Below, piece by piece: positions 33,717 through 44,100 of a DNA stretch of 64,000 nucleotides. Within the stretch, counting starts at the first letter, position 1. Every line of letters starts with the position of its first letter. Origin of the DNA: Pinguiococcus pyrenoidosus (taxonomy: Eukaryota > Sar > Pinguiophyceae > Pinguiochrysidales > Pinguiochrysidaceae); the NCBI GenBank assembly GCA_019677205.1, contig JAAMXY010000665.1, positions 154,720 through 218,719 of the forward strand. Direction: 5' to 3'. The notes beneath the pieces were generated by a model. That model had not been told where the DNA came from and searched no databases. It saw only the letters and a program-made list of their open reading frames with translations. Both the position numbers and the translations under genes were made by a program.

Positions 33717-34299
33717 TACATGTCTCTTAAAAGATGTCAGGCCCCAGAGCTCGTGAGTGGTTTTTTACTTGCTTCCCTTCTTCTCCAGTCTCTAAGCTAG
33801 CTACGAGCACAAGAGCATCTCCTGTTCAGTACTCACTCCGACGCCGGCTTTCCTCATCCCATGGAGCGCGAAACACCTGCAGAACACAAGGAAAGCGTGT
33901 CATAGGCACCCATGGCATTTCACGTCGTAGGCATCAATCATTGGGGCGGGGGGGGAACACAACCAACCTCAAATCGGAATACGTCTCTATGCTTTCGTTC
34001 TATGATTGTCCCCGCCGACAGATTGAGGCAGTTGTCGTCTAGTGCACTGGTAACTGAGCTGGTGGTCGAGGCGCCGCAGAGGGACTGTTCAGAGACGGTG
34101 CACCATAAAACCTGCAGCTGATACGAAGGTTTCTGCTCGCCCCGCGTCTTGGTCGTTGCACCGACGGCCGTCGCCCCGAGGGTCCGTTTCGGCTGGAAAA
34201 TCCGAAGCACACGCGCAGCGCAGGTGCGATCACCAACATACTCTCCCTGCGAGAGGCAGCGAAGTGTCAGGTGGATATGCATGGAGGGGCGGGAGATGA
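33717..34299. other. Tail-to-tail intergenic region
   Basis: This lies between the PH-domain gene and the EF-hand/FN3 gene. Nothing is seen in it. Confidence 0.4.
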
Positions 34300-37200
34300 T
34301 CAGTCGCTTGGAAAGCTAGCTTTGTGGCAAACCTTTTGAGATTTGACCGACGCCATGGACATGTTCAATCTCGGTGTTCCTCGAGTTGACGACGCTCTGC
34401 GGCTGCTTGGTCTCTTGAACCGGCCCTGGTCGTCCTGATAAACCCTCTCCTGGAAGAGGATGGTGTCTCCCAGCGTGATGTCCTGTTCGCATTCCTTCAC
34501 AAATACGATCTCGGCGTTGCTTGCTTTGAGAAGGGGTCTGCTGGACTCTTCCACCGTCTCGATCACCGTGATGCCGCTCGGCTCCGACTCGATGCCATTT
34601 GCATTGACCGCGACGAGCCGAAACAGGTAGATGGAGTCCAAGGTCAAGCCCGCAACGCGAAAGAGCAGTTCCGGACCTGCGCATTGCGTGATTAGCAAAG
34701 CACGGGCGTAGGTCCCGACTCGAGGACGCGGAGGACATACGCCATCTCACCTTGATATGCCATTTGCCACTTCTGCCCTTGCTGTGCTCCGGACTCCAGC
34801 TGATACTGCAGCACGTACTTCGACGCACCGCTAGGCGGTCTGTACCACCGGAAGTAGGCGTTGCGTCCGGTGCGCTCCACCAGGACTGGAGGCGCGGGCG
34901 GTGCCGGTGGCGTCACCATCACCAACGCGTCGCTCAGAGCGCTAAAGCTTCTGACGCTCAGGAAGCGCACAGCGAAGCTGTACACGTGGTTGGGTTCCAA
35001 CCCATTGATTCTAACGCTACTCTGCTCTGTCTTGGCGCAGACCAGCTCCAAGCTGCTGCTCTCCGAGTTCTCTGCCAGCGTGGTCGCGAGACTCGAGGAG
35101 AGAGGCGCCCCCACGGAGCGCTTTACCACGTAGCTGATCTCGTCGCGCTTCCACCAGTTCTCAAACTCATCGAAGCTGATGGTGCCCGATCGATCAGTGT
35201 CGAACTCCGCCATCGCCTCGGCAATCTTCTCGGGACTAGGATCTACCCCCAGGTCCTCCAGGAGCTTCCCAAGCTCCTCCTGGTCTATGTATCCGGACTC
35301 GTCAGCATCGTACCGCCGGAACGCTTCTTCATGATTCACCCCTGCGAAGCCGCACCGGTGGAAGGAGTTGCTTAGAAAAGGCTGAGAGGCGGCTTCCGCA
35401 GTGCTTGTCGCAAGATCGTGAAAGGGGGATACAAGTCCGACGAGGGCAAAAGGACGAACCATGAAGGGATGGTGGCGCTTACCGTTGTCTACGTCGTCGT
35501 CAAGCTGGGTCCATTCCTGAAGGAGACGGCTGATGAACTGCGAGCTGCGGTTGCTCTCCCTCTTGAAGTCCATGCTGGGCAGTCGAAGCAGTACGTGGCT
35601 TCGCCCGATGGCGTCGTCCCTCTTGGAGATTTCCGGCGCTTTCGGCGTCGGGAGCATCGTATTCACCACCACGCTGGCACTGTAAGGGCCCCGGACGCCG
35701 TTGCAGTTCTCGGCACACAAGCGGAAGCGGTACGAGCAGCCCGGCGTGAGATTGCGGACTTTGGCCTCCGAGGCGGCGCCGCTAATGACTTTCTTCCACT
35801 CCCCATCGAATTCGTTCACGCACTGTTCCACGATGTACTTCGTCGGGCCGATCGCCGTCTTCAGAGACGTCGAGATGGCTTCCCCGTCGACCGTCAGGTT
35901 GTGCCCGGGGCTCCGCTGGAAGTACGCGAGGAACTCGTCCCAGCTGATTTCCTCGTCGTCGGACGTCTCGATCTCATCAAAGACGGAGATCCGCCGGGTA
36001 GTGCCGTGGTCGTCCGCCCGCGGGATTGGCGCTTGCCCCGGCCGCAGCTGCCTCAGGAACGCCAATAGTCCGCCTTTGCTCTCATCGGCCAGCGCCGCGA
36101 GAAACTCAGTACGCGATATGGATCCGGAACCGTCGGCGTCCACGCGATCAAAGAGCTCGCGCAGCTCCGCGACGCGTTGCAAGTACCTTTTGGAAAGGTG
36201 CCACCGCAGGTGGACGCTTTGCGGGGCCAGTGACACGATGTAAGGCCTCATTGGCTTCGCCGGCTCCGTGGTGAAGTACTGGATGTTGTACGGTCCCGGG
36301 CCGAAAGCGTTGACTGCTCGTACACGGAAGGCATAGGTCGTGTTGGGCACCAAATCTCTGACCAGGAAGGTGAACTTCGGTGCCTCCTCTGCGCTGGGCG
36401 GATCTCGAAGTATCTCCACGAACTCGTTCCTCTTGAACTCGGCACTCCCTAGCGGACCGCTGACTTCAACGTTGAAGAGGGCCACGCGAGTTCCCTCCTG
36501 TGCTTCCCAGTGCAGCCTGAGCTTTGCCCGCGCGTCGGGACCATTCTCGGCCTTTAGACCAGCTGCTTCGGACCAGAAGCGAGGCGCCGGCGGGGTGCTA
36601 CCGGAGGACAAAAGCTTCTTCAGACTCTCCGCCTGTCGGTTCTCGTAGGACAGCTCTCGCAGAAGAGCGACCGCCTTCTTTCGAGCAGACTCGCGGGGAT
36701 AGCAGTGAAACACCCTCTCTGGTTCTATGGTGTCTTCGAAGTCGTATTCGCTGTCTTCATAGTTGTCGCTGTAGCCCGTGTCCTGATCGTCGTTCTCGTA
36801 GTCATCTTCGTACTCGTCGTCCGAGCGCGGCGTCTTGCTTCTCGGCTCGTCTCGAGGCATGAGGCGAAAGTTCCGTAGAATCGTCGTCCTTCGATCCTCG
36901 TCCACCAGGGATCGATCCTTTGCCGGCAGGCGCTCCCTTCCTTGGCCCTTGTCCTCGACTCGGCCGCCGCCTTTCCCGGAAAGCGCCGGTCCCAAGAAGG
37001 TGACCCATTCATCGAAGAAGACGAGCCCATCGCCGTCAATGTCTGCTGCGCGGCATGCAAGCTTCCGATTCCTTCCAGAAAGCTGAATGCCAAGCTTGCC
37101 GAAGACGGCCTTCACGTCCTGGGCGCCCAACCCGATGCGTTGCTTGATGGCATGCTCCGAGCCCATCAGGAGCGACTGTGGAATGCTTCGGTCCTTGGCG

Positions 37201-38493
37201 CGTCCTCCTCTTCCTTCGAGCGCTTCCCTGGCCTTTCCGACCAGCTCACGGGCCTGCTCGAGAAAGACTTCCCGAAAATCGACGTTTTCTTCGTTCGCTA
37301 GAGCGTCGGGGGAACGGCTAAGGGGCGAGGTTGGAGTGGCGCAGTGAAATGGAGACGTTTCACATACCTTGCAGCTGCTCCACCACCGACCGTTTCACGC
37401 CTCCGTATAGACAGTCGTAGGACAGGGCGCTCATGGGGGGGAAGAAATCCCACAGCACCTCGGCCTCCGCAACCTTCAACGTGGCCTTGGCCCATTGCTG
37501 CCAGTCGGCGAAGAAGGTCTCGTCCACCGCTTTCAGCGCTTTGCCGACCATGGTCACCGTGCTTTTCCAATCGCTGGTCTGCCGCGATTCGGGGGCATCG
37601 ATGCAGCCGAGGCAAGCCTCCGCAGCGTCCCTCGCTCGGCGATATTCGGACCAGTGCTGGTACTCCTCCTTGGCCTGCGCCCTCTTCTGCTGCTTCTCTT
37701 CTCCCTCTTTGCGCTTCATCTCCCGCTGTTCCCGCGCGGCTTCTATTGCCTCTCTACGCTTATCGTCCTTGCCCTTGATGAAGCCGCGATGCGCCGCCGC
37801 CGCTTCCCGCTCTTTCTCCTGGACCGCGGCCTTTTGCCGCTCCTTCACCACGTCGTTGTCGTCTTCCAGCCATTGGTAGAGTCGCCTCAGCCCGATACTC
37901 TGCAGGGCCGCCTTTTCCATCCGATCCCGCAGCTCGCCGATGCTCTCCTTTGCCTCCCGCTTCTCCTGGCGCTGCTTCTCGTACTGCTCGATGAAGACGG
38001 CGGCCCTCTTGTTCAGCTCCCGCAGAGCGTCTGCCCAAGTCGTTCGGCAGGCTCTCAGGAAGATGGCGTTGAAGGCCTTCTGATTCTCCGTGAGCGGCCT
38101 CGCCCTGGCGTTCTTCCGGGCGGGCTTTGCGGGGTAGGAGTAGCGGAGCGCCGGTATCATGAGGTCGTCGTCGTCGTCCTTCTGGAGGTACTCCCGAACT
38201 CCTTCGCTGAGGGACTCGGACTCCTCCACGGTTATCTTCAGCGTCTCGAACGTGTGGTTGTCCATCGTCCACTTGCGCCAGTGCTTCATTATGGAGCCAA
38301 TGTCGGCGGTGCCAGCCTCCCCGCTGCCCTTGAAGAGCTGCCTGGAGACCGCTGCCATTGCAACCGTGACCTCGAACCACTTGGCATGCTCCTCCGCGTG
38401 GCGCGTGTCGAGGTTCCAGAGCGCCTCTTTTGCCCGGTCGAAGACGTCCTTGCGCAGCCGCCACAGCCGCAGCTTCTCATCGCGCTCCGACAT
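34300..38493 (-). CDS. Multidomain EF-hand and fibronectin type III protein
   Basis: Exons 38493-37368, 37297-35483, 35341-34751 and 34676-34300 encode about 1302 residues. The first 375 residues are a charged, coiled-coil region of unknown type. Then come a first EF-hand ('DIDGDGLVFFDEW'), an acidic linker, and fibronectin-III segments recognised by 'NTTYAFRVRAVNAFGPGPYN', 'GCSYRFRLCAENCNGVRGPY', 'HVYSFAVRFLSVRS' and 'DSIYLFRLVAVNANGIESEP'. EF-hands 'DRVDADGSGSISRTEF', 'RYDADESGYIDQEEL' and 'FDTDRSGTISFDEF' lie between FN3 strands. The 37367-37298 intron joins what could be read as two genes: a phase-1 donor and acceptor restore frame exactly. The 141-base intron at 35482-35342 is a multiple of three, so retention would also be translated. 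No signal peptide or membrane span is seen. Confidence 0.75.
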
Positions 38494-38818
38494 GGGAGAG
38501 GCGCGCGCAGGGCAAGAAACCCCGGGTGCGAAGCCAGAGGCATTTTCAAATCCTGCCGAGTTGCAGTTTTCAACTCGCTATTCAGCTCTGTCATGGATGG
38601 ATAACGTCCGATTTTCAAATCTTCCTTGCAGTCGGCGGAATGCTGCCTTGGCAAATTGTTCTTGCAAAGTCACTGAATTACTTCAAGATCACTTTCCGAA
38701 TGTCAGTGACCGGGGCGCATGATTCGATGGAGGAGTTGTGACGGTTTGGCTGAGTGCGTATTTTTCCCGCCCTTTCTGGGTCTCTTCGGACGCGTTTGTG
38801 GCGTTTGGCAGAGCAACC
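38494..38818. promoter_or_regulatory. Short head-to-head promoter region
   Basis: Only 325 bp separate the divergent EF-hand/FN3 and NTT start codons, so both promoters must share this space. No motif was assigned. Confidence 0.35.
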
Positions 38819-40925
38819 ATGCGCTTGAAAAAGGCGTCAGTTTTGCTGCTTCTTGCGCTTGCGCTGGCTTGCAGCTCGGCGGCGCCACGCTCTCAGAGAC
38901 GAAAGCAGGCTGTAGGAAAGGTATCGCACCGCACTATCGAAGGATGCTTTGCAATACAAACGCGCGCTGTCGTCTCAGCTGCAACGAACGCCTCCAGGAG
39001 TCAGTGGCAGCGGATCACGGAAGGCCATCCACGGCATTTCGAGACGCGGTGTTCCCTATCTACGGCAAGGAGGTGACCAAATTCGCCGTGCTGGGGCTTT
39101 TGAAGTTCTTCATCGTGTTCGTGCTGACCATCACGAGAGACACAAAGGACACGCTGGTGGTAAGGCATCTCTGGTGGTCTCTGGTGAGAGCGGGGAAGGC
39201 ACTCCTGACGTGATGGACCACACCAGGTGACGCACTGCGGCGCTGAGGCCATCAGCTTCCTGAAGCTGTACGGCTCGGTGCCAGTCGCAGCAACCTTCCT
39301 CTTTGGATACGCCAAGTTGAGCGACATTCTGCAGCCGAGGTGAGCACTTGGCGCAGGTAGCGCTTGGTGAGCTGCGGAAGGCTCACATCGATTTCCAGAG
39401 CTCTTTTCTTGGCAACCTGCATCCCGTTCTTCGTCTTTTTCGGCGCGTTTGCTGCGCTCATCTTCCCCGCCTTCATGAATGGGAAGCTAGTCCCGCCTGC
39501 GTTCGTCATGAACATTTTCTCAGGTGTCTCAGATGACTCAGGTGGGTGCCCCACAGAGGAAGGACCAAGAGAAATCGCACCGGATGGATTCTCAGTCGAA
39601 GCATCGCAGGTCTCAGGTTTGTTCGGGCGCTGGTGGAGAAGTGGCCGCTGGCGCTGTATTACGTCGTGGCAGAGCTGTACTCGTCCGTGAGCATCGGCAT
39701 CCTCTTCTGGCAATTCGCCAACCACGTGACGAGCGTCACCCAGGCAAAGAGGTTCTATCCGCTCTTCGGGCAAGTGAGCAGCCTGGCTCCGATCTTTGCC
39801 GGACCGCTGGTCATTCGCGTCACGCGAGATCGCACGTTCGAGGAAAGCCTGGGAGTGCTCACGGTCTCGCTTCTGATCAGTGGAGCTGTGATCTGCTCGC
39901 TGCACAGCTTCGCGTTGACGCACTATACCTCCAAGGATGGAGAGGCACCGGAGCAACCGACGGGGAGAGACAAGGGAGGTCGCGCNNNNNNNNNNNNNNN
40001 NNNNNNNNNNNNNNNNNNNNNNNNNNNNNNNNNNNNNNNNNNNNNNNNNNNNNNNNNNNNNNNNNNNNNNAGCGCACGGTACTTGGCGAAGTCGCAGTAC
40101 TTGAGGAACTTGGCCACCTGCGTAGTGAGCTACGGACTGGCCATCAATTTCACAGAGATCCTGTGGAAGTCCATGGTCAGGAAAGGGCTGCCCGACCCTC
40201 GCGACTACCAGAGGTTCATGGCACGAGTGAGCTCCGTAGTTGGTGTCACGACCTTCTTCGTTATCTTCCTGGGCTCGAATCTCGTGAAGAAGCTGGGCTG
40301 GAAGGTCGGCGCCCTGACGACGCCCACGGTCATGGGCTCGTTCGCGCTGCCCCTTTTTCTAGCCGTCTTTGCCGCCAAGCTCAATTGGTCTTCCTCTGGC
40401 ATTCGGACGGCCATGATAATAGGTAAGGACAGGAAGGGAAAGGACCGGCGGCGCAAGGCTGCAGCTTTCGCTGCGCTTCTACCGTCCTCGTCTCTCTCAC
40501 CTCGGCCATTGCGTTGCTCGTCTTCCCCAGGGGCGTTCCAGTCCGTGGCAAGTAAGGCGACCAAGTATGCCGTGTTCGATCCGACGACCCAGATCGCCTA
40601 CATTCCTCTCGATGACGAGTCGAAGGTCAAAGGTGAGGGAGCGTCCCAATGTGTCCCAAGCGTTCTGATCTTCGAGCTCAGCAAGCGTCCATGAACAGGC
40701 AAGGCCGCCATCGACGTCCTCGGCTCGAGACTGGGCAAGTCGGGAGGATCGCTCCTCCAGCAGCTGTGCATTGTTCTCTTCGGGAATATCAACAACGCAG
40801 CGCCGGCGATCTTCTGCATGTTCTATGCAATCATCGGGATGTGGACATCGGCCGTGTCGCAGCTGTCTGTCGAGTTCAACGCGCTATCCAAGACCTCGGG
40901 GAAGGAAGGGCAAGACGAAGCATAG
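38819..40925 (+). CDS. NTT: Plastid-type ATP/ADP translocator (TLC/NTT family)
   Basis: Exons are 38819-38920, 38998-39159, 39227-39339, 39399-39541, 39610 to the gap, 40071-40422, 40531-40632 and 40699-40925. Residues 1-22 are a signal peptide ('ASVLLLLALALACSSA'), followed by a basic stretch, as for complex-plastid delivery. TLC hallmarks: 'FFIVFVLTITRDTKDTLV', 'VTHCGAEAISFLKLYGSVP', 'ELYSSVSIGILFWQFANH', 'AKRFYPLFGQVSSLAPIF', 'YAVFDPTTQIAYIPLDDE' and 'GKAAIDVLGSRLGKSGGS'. These 12-span carriers exchange cytosolic ATP for plastid ADP. The exon 4 donor could also be at 39524. About 28 codons are lost in an 85-base N gap that happens to keep frame. Confidence 0.92.
39986..40070. other. Assembly gap (85 N)
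   Basis: This run of N lies within the NTT coding region, between transmembrane segments. It may hide coding sequence, an intron, or both. Confidence 1.
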
Positions 40926-41171
40926 GGGGGTGCTTGTCCATACCTTCAAAGGAAATCTGAAATGGGATCAGAAGAGACGTTCAGCTTTCCAAGCTGCACA
41001 TAGAAGAAAATCTAGAGTCCACTCTGACTTTGCGCAGAGCGCATGAAGTCCCTCAGTGGCCTCACGGGCGAAGCCGTCACTTAGGTGTTTTGGCGGGGTG
41101 TGGAGCCTGGCAACAGCGGAAAGGTCAGAACGAGATGAACGCTTGAATAGCATTAGATGGAAACGTCGCCG
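40926..41171. other. Short tail-to-tail gap
   Basis: This 246-bp region between convergent NTT and channel genes has no feature seen. Confidence 0.35.
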
Positions 41172-44100
41172 CTATCGCGGTGCGCCCTCCGGGAGCTGAT
41201 CGTCGTCATCTACGTCGCCCAAGATCTCCTCTTGGGTTGCTCTATCAACTACGCCTCCGGTCTGATTGGTGATCATTGCCTGAAGACTGCTGGGCACGGT
41301 GCTACGCATCTGTGCCGACTTGCACCACTTCTCCACCTGCTGGTCGGCCTCCGCCGCCGACCTCGTGAACTTTGCCATGTTTGGCTTCGGCTTCCATTGG
41401 CCCTGGCCTAGTGCCTCGATCGAATACGACTCGTCACTGAAGCTTCGAGGTTTCTTTCGCTTCGTGTGCTTGGGAGAGCTGAAGGAGGCGACCCCCATCA
41501 GGAGCTTCCTCGATACCGGCGACAGCCTCTCGAAGCTCAACTTCCGGGACGGCCGCCGCGAGGGCGGTGACCTTGGAGGGAACCGCCCTCGCGGGGAGGA
41601 CTCGTGACCCTCCGTGGGGGCGTCGTCTCCAGGAAAGGAGTGCGTGGTGTTCCCATTTCGGGAGAGCAGATCGTCGAGCAGCCGGAGCCGGATCTCCGCC
41701 GGGAAGCGCGCACAGATGCCTGTGATCGCTTCCCTGGAGATCCGCGCCAGCTCGGTGACATTCCCGGCGATGGCGTTCTCCTTCCGCACCGCCAAAGACG
41801 AAAGGAGGCAAGCCTCGCCGAAGTGGTTGCCCTGCTTGTACATTAGGCCGACGCTCTCAGCGAGGCGCCGCACCCGACCCTGCTCCACTTCATCCATGGC
41901 GCCGAAGTCCTCCATGTCAAAGCTCGGCTTCTCCATGCGCACGAGGCCCGAGACGATGAAGTAGATGTGGCCCGCCATCTCGCCTGCGCTGTAGATCTGC
42001 CGATCTCGGCTGACGGTCTGGGTGGTCAGCTCGACGGCGATGCGGCGCCGGAGGCTGGCAGGAGCGTCGCGGAGGAGGGGTATCACGTGAAAGACGTGAG
42101 CGTGCACCACCAGGCCCAACGCCATCCTTTGGCTGTCACTCAGGATCCTCGTGAGCTCGTGCGGGTCGAGGGAGCCACTGCTCCGATATGCTCTGCGATA
42201 GTGCTGTAGAACCTCGTCGCGGAGCTCCGGCGCATAGCGCCGCCTGTCCATGTGCCCCGCGATGCTCTGCATCTTGGCTTGGAAGGCCGACTCTCCCCTG
42301 CTATCGCTCCTGGCATAGAGGACGCCGAAGGCTCCCACGAGCGCGCCGATGAGGCACGCGCCGTTCAGCGCCACCACCAGCTGCCACGCAGCCTCCACGG
42401 CCGTGATGGGGTAGATGTCGCCGTAGCCGATGGACGACGTGGTGATGAAGGCGAAGTACAGGCTGCGGAGGTAGCACTCCGCCTTGCTCCGGGCGCACAG
42501 CACGTTGTCCGTCTCGGCCGCCACCGAGCTGGACGACGCCGGCTCCGCCAAACCGTCCTCCACCGCCCACGTGGTGGCCGTGCTGTCGTACTGGAGGCGG
42601 TGCAGCAGGAACCAGACGCACGCGAAGAAGTGGTTGACGTACAGCCACGACGCCAGCACCTTGACCAACAGCACGCGCGACGCCGGCAGGCGGATACCCA
42701 GGTGCAGCTGCAGCAGCGTGCTGCAGCGGCGCACGTAGTAGTCGGCCCTCGCCAGACGCAGCAGGCGGAGGCTGCGCAGCAGGAAGAAGGCCGTCCAGGG
42801 CTGGATGCTCCGCCAGCCGAAGTCCGTGTGCACGAACGCCAGCGTCTCCAGTGGCAGGCTGGACAGCAGGTCCAGCGCCAGGAAGCCTCTGCGGTAGTGC
42901 TCTCGTATGGCGCGTCGGTCGGTCAGGATGTTGCCTCGGTGCTCCACGGGGAAGTAGTTGAAGCGCAAGAAGATGTCCAGCAGGTACAGCGCGTCCAGCG
43001 CGAAGCCCAACGCCACGCATGCGGTCAGCCAGCGCGCGGCGTCCTCCTCAAAGAAGAAAGCTGCAAAGGCGGGGATGAGCACGCTGCTCACCGCCAGCGC
43101 TCCGAACAGCACCATGTCCCACACCAGCCGCAGCGTGGAGTCCGGCCGCAGCCCCCACGCCGCGGCGGCCGTCGGCGCCGCCAAATCGTCGGCGATGATG
43201 CGCTGCAGCTTCGTGCCGCGCACGCGTGCGCGCCTGAGGTTGGCGGACAGGGACCGTGTGCGCCACTTCAGCGACGTCGCCTCTTGGCGGCAGGCGAGCA
43301 GCAGGGCGGCCATGTCCACGGCATCGTGCTGGCGCAGCTCGTGCTCCACGTCGGCCTTCTCCAAGACGTAGGCCTCCACGTAGCTCAGGGCAACCACGGC
43401 GCTGGCGCGCTGCTGCTGGAAGAACATGGCGCTCTCGCCGAACACCGCGCCTTCCTGCAACGTGGCCAGCGCCAGGTCAGCACGCTTCTCGTCCACCACG
43501 CGGCAGCGGCCCAGACGCAAGAAGAACATCTCGCGAGGCAGCTCGCCGCTGAGCACCAGGAAGTCGCCGGCACCGTACAGCCGCGGCGCCAGCCGAGACG
43601 CCAGGCTCTCCAGCAGCGTGACGTCCAAGCAGGAGAAGATGTTGCACTGGGACAGCATGCGGAGCTTGCGTCGACGCCGGTCGGCGTGCTGCAGGGAGAA
43701 GGGCAGCTCGGCCAGCAGGCGCTCACGGGCCACCAGGCCGCCGCCGCCGTGCGCCCACACCGTGTCCATGAAGTCCACGATGCGCTTGTGCAGCAAGGAA
43801 GGCACGCGGTGGAAGTGCATGTAGTCCCGCAGGGCGTCCGTGCGCTCCTCGAAGCTCTCCGCGTCCGTGCCCAGGTTGGCCACGAGATCGGCCACGTTGC
43901 CCAAGATGGCGGCATTCACCGTCATGCCCACCAGCATGACCAAGAACGCGTACAGCGTCTCGAAGGCGTTCACCGGCGTCACGTCGCCGATGACCACCGT
44001 GACCAGCGTAGGTAGCGCCCAGGACAGCGCCTGCAGGTAGCGCCGCGCCGAGCTGCCGCCGTCCGGGCCCAGCTTGCCGCTCTCGATCTGCAGCATGATC

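Noticed and set aside
37298-37367. Reading the EF-hand/FN3 locus as two genes (38493-37360 and 37166-34692)
   Set aside because: A phase-1 donor and acceptor at 37367/37298 join them exactly in frame, and coding-quality sequence extends upstream of the ATG at 37166.
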